Below, one piece after another: positions 51,006 to 60,101 of a DNA stretch of 64,000 nucleotides. The notes under the pieces were generated by a model. The model saw nothing but the letters and a program-made list of their open reading frames with translations. It made no database searches and was not told the DNA's origin. Source of the stretch: JAVWMQ01 sp036646055 (lineage in GTDB: Bacteria > Bacillota > Clostridia > Peptostreptococcales > Anaerovoracaceae); the NCBI GenBank assembly GCA_036646055.1, contig JAVXMY010000005.1, positions 1 through 64,000 on the forward strand, given 5' to 3'. Numbering within the stretch: the stretch's first letter is position 1; every line of letters starts with the position of its first letter. The position numbers and the translations under genes are program-made.

Positions 51006-53627
51006 ATGGAAAAATTCGTTTATTCATTTAATGAAGGTTCAAAAGATATGAAGAATCTTCTTGGAGGAAAAGGAGCAAATTTAGCTGAAATGACTAGAAT
51101 TGGTCTTCCGGTTCCTTTTGGATTTACAGTTACGACAACTGCTTGTAACAAATACTATGATGAAGGTGAAATGATTAATAATGAAATCGTTTCAAGTATT
51201 TTTGAAAAGTTAGAAGAACTGGAATCAGTTAGTAACAAGAAGTTCGGCAGTATAGAAAATCCTTTATTAGTTTCTGTTCGTTCAGGTGCTGTTTTTTCAA
51301 TGCCTGGCATGATGGATACAATTTTAAATCTTGGTTTAAATGATGATACGGTTGAAGGTTTAGCTAGGTTAACTGAAAACCCTAGATTTGCATATGATAG
51401 CTACAGAAGATTTATTCAAATGTTTGGCGATGTAGTTATGGAAATATCTAAAAGCAAGTTTGATGCTATCTTTGATTCTAAAAAAGCAGAGAAAAAATGC
51501 GAATTTGATGTTGATTTATCCACTGAAGATTTAAAAGCTATTATTGTCCAATATAAGGCTCTTGTTAGAGAAGAAATGGGAAGAGATTTCCCACAGGAAC
51601 CAAAAGAGCAATTAATGGAAGCTATTAAAGCTGTTTTTAGATCATGGAATAATGATAGAGCAATATTGTATAGAAGATTAAATGGAATCCCATCAAATCT
51701 TGGAACTGCAGTAAATGTTCAGTCTATGGTTTTTGGTAATATGGGGGATACATCTGGTACAGGTGTTGCTTTTACAAGAAGTCCTGTTAATGGTGATAAA
51801 CACATATTTGGTGAATTTTTAGTTAATGCTCAAGGTGAAGATGTAGTTGCTGGAATTAGAACTCCTCAACCAATTAATCAGATGGCAGAAGCTTTTCCAG
51901 AAGTGTATAGCGACTTTATAAGGATTGCAAATTTATTAGAAAATCATTATACAGACATGCAGGACATGGAATTTACTGTAGAAAAAAACAAACTATACAT
52001 GCTTCAAACTCGTAATGGTAAGAGAACTGCAGCAGCGGCTGTTAAAGTTGCTGTAGATATGGAAAAAGAAGGGTTAATAGATAAAGAAACTGCTGTAACT
52101 AGATTAGAGCCAGCACAGATTGATCAACTACTTCATCCTAGATTTATTGAAGAAGAAATTAAAAATGCTAAGTTGATTGCAAAAGGTCTTCCAGCATCTC
52201 CAGGAGCAGCGGCAGGACAAATTTACTTTACTGCAAGCGAAGCCGATAAGGCAGCTAAAGATGGAATTAAAGTTATTCTAGTAAGACAAGAAACTTCTCC
52301 TGAAGACTTAGCAGGTATGGTTGTAGCAGAAGGTATATTGACTGCTAGAGGAGGTATGACTTCACATGCTGCTGTTGTTGCAAGAGGCATGGGTAAGTGT
52401 TGTGTTGCAGGTTGTTCTGAAATCATTGTAAATGAAGAAGAAAAAACTATGACAGCAGGAGATTTGGTTTATAAAGAAGGAGATAGAATATCTCTAGATG
52501 GAACAGCTGGATTGGTATACCATAATATTATTAAATCTGAAGCTCCAGAGCTATCAGGTGATTTTGCTACAATTATGAAATGGGCTGATGATATTAGAAC
52601 ATTGCATGTAAGAACTAATGCAGATAATCCAAAAGACGCAGCACAGGCTGTTGAATTTGGTGCTGAAGGTATTGGTTTGTGTAGAACTGAGCATATGTTC
52701 TTTGACGAAGAAAGAATTGTAAATGTTAGAAGGATGATTCTTGCTGAGAATGAAGATGAAAGAAGAAGAGCTTTAGCTTTATTACTTCCATATCAGAAGG
52801 AAGATTTCAAAGGAATATATGAAGTTATGCAAGATAGACCGGTAACAATTAGATTACTAGATCCACCTCTTCATGAATTCTTACCACAAAACAAAGATGA
52901 AATACTAGAATTATCAAAAGAAATTAATGTACCTTTTGAAAAATTGGCCCAAAAGGTTGAAGATTTACACGAATTCAATCCAATGTTAGGACATAGAGGA
53001 TGTAGATTAGCTGTTACTTATCCTGAAATTGCTCAAATGCAGGCAGATGCCATTATTTCTGCTGCTATTGAACTAAAGAAAGAAAAGGGTATGGAAATTA
53101 TTCCTGAGATTATGATTCCTTTAGTTGGACTTGAAAAAGAGTTTATAAATGTTAAAAACACAGTTGATGAAACTATAGAAAGAAGATTCGAAGAAGAAGG
53201 CGTAAGGTTAGATTACCTAGTTGGGACTATGATTGAAATACCAAGAGCCGCTTTAACTGCTGATGAAATAGCAAAAGAAGCTGAATTCTTCTCATTTGGA
53301 ACTAACGATCTAACTCAGATGACATTTGGTTTTTCAAGAGATGATACTGGTAGAATCATTTCTGAATATGGAGATAAGCTTATTTTTGAAGAAGATCCTT
53401 TCCAAACTTTAGACCAAACAGGCGTAGGTCAGTTAGTTGAAATGGCTGTTGAAAAAGGCAAGAAAACTAGACCTAATATTAAATTGGGAATTTGTGGAGA
53501 ACATGGAGGAGATCCAAAGACGGTAGAATATTGTCATAAGATTGGGTTGAATTATGTTTCATGCTCACCTTATAGAGTACCAATTGCAAGACTTGCTGCA
53601 GCCCAGGCTGTAGTAAAAAACAAATAA
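51006..53627 (+). CDS. ppdK: pyruvate, phosphate dikinase
   Basis: PPDK interconverts pyruvate, ATP and Pi with phosphoenolpyruvate, AMP and PPi, linking glycolysis and PEP supply in anaerobes. The 873-residue protein has the ATP-grasp N-domain (GGKGANLAEMTRIGLPVP), the phospho-histidine loop GGMTSHAAVVARGMGKCCV near 445-465, and a PEP-binding C-domain (GFGTNDLTQMTFG-like FGTNDLTQMTFGFSRDD and GICGEHGGD). Length is normal. It lies 12 nt after glyS with an AGAGG ribosome site and is closed by a terminator. Confidence 0.97.
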   Translation: MEKFVYSFNEGSKDMKNLLGGKGANLAEMTRIGLPVPFGFTVTTTACNKYYDEGEMINNEIVSSIFEKLEELESVSNKKFGSIENPLLVSVRSGAVFSMPGMMDTILNLGLNDDTVEGLARLTENPRFAYDSYRRFIQMFGDVVMEISKSKFDAIFDSKKAEKKCEFDVDLSTEDLKAIIVQYKALVREEMGRDFPQEPKEQLMEAIKAVFRSWNNDRAILYRRLNGIPSNLGTAVNVQSMVFGNMGDTSGTGVAFTRSPVNGDKHIFGEFLVNAQGEDVVAGIRTPQPINQMAEAFPEVYSDFIRIANLLENHYTDMQDMEFTVEKNKLYMLQTRNGKRTAAAAVKVAVDMEKEGLIDKETAVTRLEPAQIDQLLHPRFIEEEIKNAKLIAKGLPASPGAAAGQIYFTASEADKAAKDGIKVILVRQETSPEDLAGMVVAEGILTARGGMTSHAAVVARGMGKCCVAGCSEIIVNEEEKTMTAGDLVYKEGDRISLDGTAGLVYHNIIKSEAPELSGDFATIMKWADDIRTLHVRTNADNPKDAAQAVEFGAEGIGLCRTEHMFFDEERIVNVRRMILAENEDERRRALALLLPYQKEDFKGIYEVMQDRPVTIRLLDPPLHEFLPQNKDEILELSKEINVPFEKLAQKVEDLHEFNPMLGHRGCRLAVTYPEIAQMQADAIISAAIELKKEKGMEIIPEIMIPLVGLEKEFINVKNTVDETIERRFEEEGVRLDYLVGTMIEIPRAALTADEIAKEAEFFSFGTNDLTQMTFGFSRDDTGRIISEYGDKLIFEEDPFQTLDQTGVGQLVEMAVEKGKKTRPNIKLGICGEHGGDPKTVEYCHKIGLNYVSCSPYRVPIARLAAAQAVVKNK

Positions 53628-53639
53628 CATAGTTATATA

Positions 53640-53668
53640 GAAGATGCACTTTTGTGCATCTTTTTTAT
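53640..53668 (+). terminator. intrinsic terminator of ppdK
   Basis: AGATGCAC/GTGCATCT (53642-53649 with 53654-53661) closes a TTTT loop and is followed by Ts. Confidence 0.85.
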
Positions 53669-53685
53669 AATAAAACAAAAAAAGA

Positions 53686-53714
53686 TTGAATTATGTTTAA
53701 AAAAGGTATAAAAT
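53686..53714 (+). promoter_or_regulatory. promoter of the riboswitch-P-type ATPase transcript
   Basis: TTGAAT (53686-53691) and TAAAAT (53709-53714) are 17 bp apart, placing the transcript start just before the aptamer. Confidence 0.55.
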
Positions 53715-53729
53715 AATATCAGTTATTAA

Positions 53730-53848
53730 AAAGGGAGTAGCTAGCAAGAAATTGTAACAAATGCGTCAATACGATTAACAATCCGCGTTTGTTTTAAACA
53801 GCGAGACTTTTAAAGCAACAACAGTTGTTTTAGTGTCTCGTTTTTTTT
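53730..53848 (+). promoter_or_regulatory. yybP-ykoY family manganese riboswitch with terminator platform
   Basis: The leader shows the conserved yybP-ykoY elements in order: AAAGGGAGTAGC (53730-53741), ACAAATGCGTCAATACGA, the ATCCGCGTTTGTT return strand, and GCGAGACTTTT (53801-53811), which pairs back to AAAAGGG to close P1. The same CGAGAC (53802-53807) can instead pair with GTCTCG (53835-53840), which precedes eight Ts. Formation of the aptamer would therefore block the terminator, giving an ON switch by Mn2+, as known for this family. The P-type ATPase ATG follows 17 nt after the T tract. Confidence 0.88.
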
Positions 53849-53864
53849 ATATGGAGGAGTAAAA

Positions 53865-56423
53865 ATGTATTTTAATAAGGATATTGATAAAACGATTAAT
53901 GAACTTGGTACATCTACAAATGGATTAACCGATGAAAAACTAATTGAAAATAAGGAGAAATATGGAGAAAACAAATTAGCTGAAAAAGCTAAAAAAAGTG
54001 TTTTTACTATATTCCTAGAGCAGTTTAAGGATTTATTAGTAATAATATTGATTATTGCAGCAATTATATCTGCTGTTACAGGGAATGTTGAAAGTACAAT
54101 AGTAATTATTGCGGTAATTATTATGAATTCAATTTTAGGCACTGTTCAATATGTAAAAGCAGAAAAATCCCTGGATAGTTTAAAGAAAATGTCGTCACCT
54201 TCGGCTAAAGTTATTAGAAATGGTGTTCATTTAGAAATTCCAGCTTATGAACTTGTTGTTGGAGATATAGTTAGATTAGAAGCGGGGGATGTTGTTCCAG
54301 GCGATGGTAGAATTATCGAAAGTTTCTCTTTGAAAATTAATGAAAGTGCACTTACAGGTGAATCAGAAAGTGTAGAAAAGTCTAGTGACACTATTAATAG
54401 CGATAAGGTAGCACTAGGGGATCAAACAAATATGGTTTTTTCTAGTTCCCTTGTTACATATGGTAGAGGAACTTTTGTAACTACAGCTGTTGGACAAAAA
54501 ACAGAATTAGGTAAAATTGCTGAACTCCTTGAAAATACATCAGAGAGAAAAACTCCGCTACAAGTAACTATGGATGATTTTTCAAAAAAACTATCTATTT
54601 TAATTATGATAATTTGTGCAATTGTTATGGGTCTAAGTATGCTTAGAGGAATGGCTATTGTTGATGCCCTTCTATTTGCTGTAGCTCTTGCTGTTGCTGC
54701 AATACCTGAAGCATTATCATCAATTATTACAATTTCCCTTGCTATAGGAACCTCAAAAATGGCAAAGGAAAATGCTATTATCAAAAAATTAAGAGCTGTT
54801 GAAGGCCTAGGTTGTGTTTCTGTAATATGTTCGGATAAAACAGGTACTCTTACTCAAAATAAAATGACTGTAGAAGAAGTGATTTGTGAACCTACAGTAA
54901 ATGAACTTTTATTACAAAGTTCAATACTATGTAATGATACTGTTGTTTCAGATGATGGTCTTTTGGGAGATCCAACAGAAACTGCATTAGTTGATTATCA
55001 TAAAAAAATCAGAAATGACTACAAAGAAATCATGGAAGCTCATCCAAGATTATCAGAAATACCATTTGACTCAGATAGAAAACTCATGAGTACATTACAT
55101 AATATTGATGGTAAGTATTATATGCTAACTAAGGGTGCTGTTGATGTTTTAATGACAAGGCTGACTCATATAGTAAGGGGCGATGAAATAGTACCGATTA
55201 CTAAAGAGGGTCTTGAAATGATTAAAGACTTTAATGAAAAACTATCACAGCAAGGTCTTAGAGTATTGGCCTTTGGATATAAAAACTTTGATTCAGAAGT
55301 AGATTTAACACTGGATATGGAGGATGGATTTACTTTTGTAGGTTTAATTGCTATGATGGATCCACCTAGAGTTGAATCACGAGCTGCAGTTATTGAATGT
55401 AAGAAGGCTGGAATTAAGCCAATAATGATTACAGGGGATCATAAAATTACAGCTACTGCTATAGCCAAAAAAATCGACCTGTTTGAAGAAGGGGATAAAG
55501 CTATAACAGGACTTGAACTTGATGCTATGAGTGATGAAGAACTTAGAAATGAGATTTCAAACATTTCAGTTTATGCCAGAGTTTCTCCTGATAATAAAAT
55601 CAGAATTGTAAACATGTGGCAAGAATTAGGTAATATTGTTGCAATGACAGGGGATGGAGTTAACGATGCTCCGGCATTAAAACAATCAGATATTGGTATT
55701 GCAATGGGTATAACAGGTACAGAAGTATCTAAAGATGCAGCTGCAATGATATTAACAGATGATAATTTTGCTACTATTATTAAAGCGGTACTTAATGGAC
55801 GTAATGTATATGCAAATATTAAAAATGCAATTAAGTTCTTGTTATCTGGTAATGCTGCTGGGATTTTCACAGTATTATATGCTTCTATAATTGGATTAGC
55901 AACGCCTTTTGCTGCTGTACATCTATTATTCATTAATCTTGTTACGGACAGTTTACCAGCATTAGCAATTAGTATGGAACCACAAAATAAAGAATTAATA
56001 AAGGATAAACCAAGAGGTAATGATGAAAGAATACTAGGCAAAAAAGAATTAATAGAAATTAGTTTGCAGGGTATAGCCATTGGTATTGCAACAATAGCAG
56101 CATTCTACTTTGGATTAGAATCATCCCATAGTGCAGGAATGACAATGGCATTTGCTACATTATGCCTTGCTAGATTATGGCATGGATTTAATTCAAGAGG
56201 TAAACAGTCAATATTTAAGCTTAAGTTTTTATCAAATAAATTTGTAATTTATGCGTTTATCGTTGGCATGTTATTATTAGGATTAGTTTTATTTGTGCCA
56301 ATATTAATGAGAGCATTTAGTATAGCTGTATTGTCACAAAGTCAGATTCTAACAATTCTACTTCTTTCAGTTGCACCTACAATTGTGATTCAACTTGTAA
56401 AAGTAATTAGAGATAAAAAATAA
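53865..56423 (+). CDS. P-type cation-transporting ATPase (Ca2+/Mn2+ type)
   Basis: An 852-residue P2-type ATPase with TGES in ALTGESESVEK near 165, the membrane motif IPEALSSIITI near 280, phosphorylation site SDKTGTLTQNKM near 325, and hinge GDGVNDAPALK near 595. The layout fits SERCA/PMR1-like calcium pumps of Firmicutes. The upstream yybP-ykoY riboswitch argues that the physiological cargo is Mn2+ (or both), consistent with known riboswitch-controlled Mn exporters. GGAGGAG precedes the ATG. Confidence 0.94.
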   Translation: MYFNKDIDKTINELGTSTNGLTDEKLIENKEKYGENKLAEKAKKSVFTIFLEQFKDLLVIILIIAAIISAVTGNVESTIVIIAVIIMNSILGTVQYVKAEKSLDSLKKMSSPSAKVIRNGVHLEIPAYELVVGDIVRLEAGDVVPGDGRIIESFSLKINESALTGESESVEKSSDTINSDKVALGDQTNMVFSSSLVTYGRGTFVTTAVGQKTELGKIAELLENTSERKTPLQVTMDDFSKKLSILIMIICAIVMGLSMLRGMAIVDALLFAVALAVAAIPEALSSIITISLAIGTSKMAKENAIIKKLRAVEGLGCVSVICSDKTGTLTQNKMTVEEVICEPTVNELLLQSSILCNDTVVSDDGLLGDPTETALVDYHKKIRNDYKEIMEAHPRLSEIPFDSDRKLMSTLHNIDGKYYMLTKGAVDVLMTRLTHIVRGDEIVPITKEGLEMIKDFNEKLSQQGLRVLAFGYKNFDSEVDLTLDMEDGFTFVGLIAMMDPPRVESRAAVIECKKAGIKPIMITGDHKITATAIAKKIDLFEEGDKAITGLELDAMSDEELRNEISNISVYARVSPDNKIRIVNMWQELGNIVAMTGDGVNDAPALKQSDIGIAMGITGTEVSKDAAAMILTDDNFATIIKAVLNGRNVYANIKNAIKFLLSGNAAGIFTVLYASIIGLATPFAAVHLLFINLVTDSLPALAISMEPQNKELIKDKPRGNDERILGKKELIEISLQGIAIGIATIAAFYFGLESSHSAGMTMAFATLCLARLWHGFNSRGKQSIFKLKFLSNKFVIYAFIVGMLLLGLVLFVPILMRAFSIAVLSQSQILTILLLSVAPTIVIQLVKVIRDKK

Positions 56424-56434
56424 ATAATGAAAAG

Positions 56435-56466
56435 CGAAGTTGTAATTTACAACTTCGTTTTTTTTA
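56435..56466 (+). terminator. intrinsic terminator of the P-type ATPase gene
   Basis: CGAAGTTGTAA/TTACAACTTCG (56435-56445 with 56447-56457) forms a strong stem followed by a long T tract. Confidence 0.85.
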
Positions 56467-56525
56467 TGTATAACTATCAAACTAAAAATGGGTACTAGAA
56501 ATAGTAAAATATAAAAGGAATTGTA

Positions 56526-56554
56526 TTGACATATATTTACAAATACATTATACT
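56526..56554 (+). promoter_or_regulatory. promoter of the CpaE-like gene
   Basis: Consensus TTGACA (56526-56531) and TATACT (56549-56554) are 17 bp apart. Transcription should start near 56561, at the ribosome site itself, so the leader is only about 13 nt. This rules out the in-frame codons upstream of 56574. Confidence 0.8.
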
Positions 56555-56573
56555 TCAATTGAGGTGTAAAATT

Positions 56574-57587
56574 ATGGAAAATATTAAAATAGATTTTTTA
56601 ACAAAAGATTATGATTATGCAATTACATTAACCAAAAATATACTTTATCACAGTCCTAATATTTCAATTTCAATATTAGAGGAAGAAGATGAAATTGATG
56701 AAAGTAATTTTTTGATTTGTGATTATAATTGTTTATGCTCAAAGATGGATTGTTACTTTGTAGAGAATGCTGATGCAAAATCTGAAGAAGGAATATATAG
56801 GTATGGACAAATTAAAGAAATAATTGGGCAGATTATTTATAACTATACTATTAAGAGTGGTCATAGAATCTGTTCATTTAATAATACTTCTACAAAAATA
56901 ATATCGGTTATTAGCGGCAGCGGTGGTGTAGGAGTAACTTCTACATCTATAGGAATAGGCAGGGAACTAGCAGAGTTTAATAAAAGCAAGTGCCTTTATA
57001 TTAATTTGAATTCAATTTCTACAGATGATCCTTTCTTTGATAAGATAACAGATATAAAATCATTAGATTTTTATTTGTATTATATTATAAATAAAAATGA
57101 TGAAATGAATTACTGTTTTGATGCATTTACCATATCTGATGATGTTGGGCTAATGTCATTTTATGATACTAATGATTTGAATACATTAACTAAGATTAGT
57201 ACAGATGAGTATCAGGAGTTTTTGGACATAATAATTGGGACAAACTATTTTGACTATATTATCATAGATTGTGGTAATAATATAAATGAAAAAACTATAT
57301 ACTCTATGGTCCAATCGAATATTGTATATTATTATAAAACAAATAATAAAATTAATTATGATAGTAGAGTTATAAGTTTATTGGAAAGCCATCTACAAAC
57401 AACAAATAATAAATTAGTACCGATTATAAGAAGACACAAAGATGAAGAGGGCGAATTTACCAAAGGGGATTATATTTGGCATGATGATGAAAGCTTTGTA
57501 CAAAAAGGAAATAAAATAATGTTGGAAAGGCATAAAAAATTTGCTGTATCGGTTAAAGAACTGTTGGAGAAAAATAAATTAACATAG
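56574..57587 (+). CDS. CpaE/TadZ-like protein (pilus-type ParA/MinD homolog) with degenerate Walker A
   Basis: A 337-residue protein with an N-terminal pseudo-receiver-like segment (residues 1-90) and a MinD/ParA-like domain from about 108. The P-loop reads SGSGGVGVTST where ParA proteins have KGGxGKT: both the signature lysine and the core GK lysine are absent. DYIIIDCGNN near 236 keeps the Walker B aspartates' setting. CpaE/TadZ proteins localise Tad (Flp) pili, and several have atypical P-loops. GAGGTG precedes the ATG. The matching CpaF-like gene is 5.3 kb downstream rather than adjacent. Base composition is very AT-rich. Confidence 0.8.
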   Translation: MENIKIDFLTKDYDYAITLTKNILYHSPNISISILEEEDEIDESNFLICDYNCLCSKMDCYFVENADAKSEEGIYRYGQIKEIIGQIIYNYTIKSGHRICSFNNTSTKIISVISGSGGVGVTSTSIGIGRELAEFNKSKCLYINLNSISTDDPFFDKITDIKSLDFYLYYIINKNDEMNYCFDAFTISDDVGLMSFYDTNDLNTLTKISTDEYQEFLDIIIGTNYFDYIIIDCGNNINEKTIYSMVQSNIVYYYKTNNKINYDSRVISLLESHLQTTNNKLVPIIRRHKDEEGEFTKGDYIWHDDESFVQKGNKIMLERHKKFAVSVKELLEKNKLT

Positions 57588-57617
57588 AATTAACATAAAG
57601 TTTACATAGAATAACAC
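57579..57617 (+). promoter_or_regulatory. Pho box: TTAACA-type repeats upstream of first Na/Pi gene
   Basis: TTAACA (57579-57584), TTAACA (57590-57595) and TTTACA (57601-57606), then a degenerate TAACAC (57612-57617), repeat at exactly 11 bp, as PhoP dimers bind in Bacillus. The first repeat overlaps the stop codon region of the CpaE-like gene. A -10-like TATTGT lies 13 bp downstream (57631-57636). Confidence 0.8.
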
Positions 57618-57701
57618 TTTACTTTCGAAATATTGTAGAAATTATTGACTAATTAATGTAAAATATTTACGTGAGATAAAAATTTAGTCGGAGGTAAATT
57701 A

Positions 57702-59393
57702 ATGGAAATGTTTAAAATCATAACTACATTATTCGGTGGACTAGCTATATTTATTTATGGCATGAACCTAATGAGTGATGGGTTACAAAAGGCGGCAGGA
57801 GATAAAATGAGGAACATTTTGTCTATGTTAACTGCTAATCCTATTTTTGGAGTATTAGCGGGAGCATTAACTACTGCAGTTTTGCAAAGTAGTAGTGCGA
57901 CTACGGTAATGGTAATTGGGTTTGTAAGTGCGGGCTTAATGAAATTACCACAAGCAATTAGTGTAATTTTAGGTGCTAATATTGGTACAACAATTACCGC
58001 TCAGTTAATAGCATTTAAGGTAGGCGACTTTGCCTGGGTCTTTGTAATAATTGGTTTTATTCTTTTTTTCTTTTTAAAGAACAAAAAGGAAATTTTGTCT
58101 GATGTAGGACAGATATTCTTTGGATTTGGTATATTATTTGTTGGAATAAACGTTATGGCTGATACAATGGTGCCATTAGCAGACTCTCCAATATTTATTG
58201 ACATGATGTTAAAGGTACAAAATATTCCTGTTTTAGGTATTTTAGTTGGTACTATTATGACTGTAATTATTCAAAGTTCATCAGCAACAGTTGCTGTATT
58301 GCAGAATCTAGCTTCTACAGCTGGGCCAGATGGTATTTCAAGTGTTATTGGTCTAACAGGAGCATTACCTATTTTATTTGGTAATAATATTGGTACAACA
58401 ATTACTGCTCTTTTAGCATCTATAGGCGCTTCTGTAAATGCAAAAAGAACAGCTATAGCTCATACGATTTTCAATGTAGGGGGAACTGTAATATTTGTTT
58501 GGTTTATACCTCAGATTGCAACCTTCATTCATTCATTGTCCCCTCAAGGAACAGAAGTAGAAGTTATTTCAAGAGAAATTGCTAATGCACATATGTTTTT
58601 CAATGTGGCATGTACAATAATTTTCTTACCATTGATAGGTTTATTAGTGAAAATTTGTACAAAACTTATTCCAGGAGAAGATAAAGAGAAACTTAATAGT
58701 GAACCTGTATATTTAGATGAGAAAGTTATTCATCAGCCTGTATTTGCTATTCATTTAGCTATTCAAGAATTAACAAGAAATGCAAGGTTTGCCTTTGATA
58801 TGCTAGTGAAATCTAAGCAAGCATTTCTATCTAATGATAAAGAAGCAATGGATAGTGTAATGGAGACTGAAACAACTTTGAACCACATTAGAGCAAAAAT
58901 TGTAAACTATCTATCCTTAATCTTATCTAGTGAAAGTATAACGGAAGCCCAAACTGAAAAAGTATCCGCATTGATGCATGTAGCAGGGGATATTGAACAC
59001 ATTGGAGATTACTGCACAAATATAATTGCCCTTGCCCGTGAAAAAGAAGAAAATAAATATGAGTTTTCCGATATGGCATATGAAGAAATCTATGAATGCT
59101 TCAATCAAGGTCAAAGTATTATGGAAGTTACCATAGAAGCCTTAGAAAAAGGCGATGTTAATATGGCCTTTGAAGTAATTAAGCTAGAAGATGAAAATAA
59201 TAAAACTGAAATCCAGCTTAGAAATAAGCATATGCAGAGATTAAATGATAAAACTTGTTCTCCTGCATTTACTGTAATTTATACTGACATCATACATAAC
59301 ATAGAACGTATTGCAGACAGTTGCAAAAATATTGCTGAAGCCGTACTTAAAGGTGCTAAGCAAAAAGGTATTATTGACAATTTAGATTTATAA
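57702..59393 (+). CDS. Na+/phosphate cotransporter family protein with PhoU-like C-terminus
   Basis: A 563-residue NptA/PNaS-type transporter. The membrane part (residues 1-320) has the two inverted repeat motifs: QSSSATTVMVIGFV and GANIGTTITAQLIAF in the first half, QSSSATVAVLQNLAS and GNNIGTTITALLASIGA in the second. Residues about 340-560 form PhoU-like helices (LMHVAGDIEHIGDYC, HNIERIADSCKNIAEAV). It should import or export phosphate with Na+. GGAGG precedes the ATG, and a Pho box lies 85-120 bp upstream. It is a close paralog of the gene at 61122. Confidence 0.94.
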   Translation: MEMFKIITTLFGGLAIFIYGMNLMSDGLQKAAGDKMRNILSMLTANPIFGVLAGALTTAVLQSSSATTVMVIGFVSAGLMKLPQAISVILGANIGTTITAQLIAFKVGDFAWVFVIIGFILFFFLKNKKEILSDVGQIFFGFGILFVGINVMADTMVPLADSPIFIDMMLKVQNIPVLGILVGTIMTVIIQSSSATVAVLQNLASTAGPDGISSVIGLTGALPILFGNNIGTTITALLASIGASVNAKRTAIAHTIFNVGGTVIFVWFIPQIATFIHSLSPQGTEVEVISREIANAHMFFNVACTIIFLPLIGLLVKICTKLIPGEDKEKLNSEPVYLDEKVIHQPVFAIHLAIQELTRNARFAFDMLVKSKQAFLSNDKEAMDSVMETETTLNHIRAKIVNYLSLILSSESITEAQTEKVSALMHVAGDIEHIGDYCTNIIALAREKEENKYEFSDMAYEEIYECFNQGQSIMEVTIEALEKGDVNMAFEVIKLEDENNKTEIQLRNKHMQRLNDKTCSPAFTVIYTDIIHNIERIADSCKNIAEAVLKGAKQKGIIDNLDL

Positions 59394-59417
59394 TATCATT
59401 ATAAGGAAGTGGAATAT

Positions 59418-60101
59418 ATGAAGAAAATATTAATTATTGAAGATGAAGACAATATAAGAGAACTGGTGAATTACAATTTGAAATCTAATGGGTATATACC
59501 TTTAGAAGCTGCAGATGGTATTGCAGGGATTACTAAAGTTTACAAGGATAAACCGGACTTAATATTGCTGGATATTATGTTACCAGGCAAAGATGGATAT
59601 GAAATATGTCGTGAATTGCGATCAGAAGGTAATAACACACCAATCATTATGTTGACTGCTAAATCGGAAGAAATTGATAAGGTTTTAGGACTTGAGTTTG
59701 GTGCAGATGACTATATATCTAAACCCTTTGGTGTTAGAGAACTTCTAGCCCGAATAAAAGCGGTTCTTCGTAGATTTGAAAATACTGCTACTAAGGCAGA
59801 AAATAATAATGAAATTATTCAAGCTGGAGAAATTACTATTGATAGTGACAAACACAAAGTAAGTGTTGCTGGCAAGGATGTTGAATTAACGTATAAAGAA
59901 TTTGAATTACTGAAGTTTTTAGCAAAAAATAAAGGCCATGTATATTCTAGAGATGAATTAATGGATAAAGTTTGGGGCCTAGACTTTTTGGGAGAAACCA
60001 GAACTGTTGATGTACATATACGACATTTAAGAAAAAAAATGCAAGATAATGATGAAAAATATATAGAAACAATAAGAGGCAGAGGATACAGATTAAAATG
60101 A
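59418..60101 (+). CDS. phoP: PhoP-type OmpR-family response regulator
   Basis: A 227-residue regulator: receiver domain with acidic EDED at 8-11, phospho-acceptor Asp52 (LLDIMLPGKDG), Thr80 and Lys102, followed by a winged-helix OmpR DNA-binding domain (YKEFELLKFLAKNKGHVYSR, shortened, near 160-180, and GRGYRLK at the end). ATG 59418 follows AAGGAAG; the in-frame GTG at 59409 lies in the ribosome site. Pho boxes before both flanking transporter genes support the PhoP assignment. Its stop overlaps the kinase start (ATGA). Confidence 0.92.
   Translation: MKKILIIEDEDNIRELVNYNLKSNGYIPLEAADGIAGITKVYKDKPDLILLDIMLPGKDGYEICRELRSEGNNTPIIMLTAKSEEIDKVLGLEFGADDYISKPFGVRELLARIKAVLRRFENTATKAENNNEIIQAGEITIDSDKHKVSVAGKDVELTYKEFELLKFLAKNKGHVYSRDELMDKVWGLDFLGETRTVDVHIRHLRKKMQDNDEKYIETIRGRGYRLK

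Noticed and set aside
53810..54142. Open frame antisense to the riboswitch terminator and ATPase start
   Set aside because: It reads through the terminator hairpin and has no ribosome site.
55571..56080. Open frame of 169 codons antisense to the P-type ATPase gene
   Set aside because: Shadow of the ATPase coding frame without start signals.
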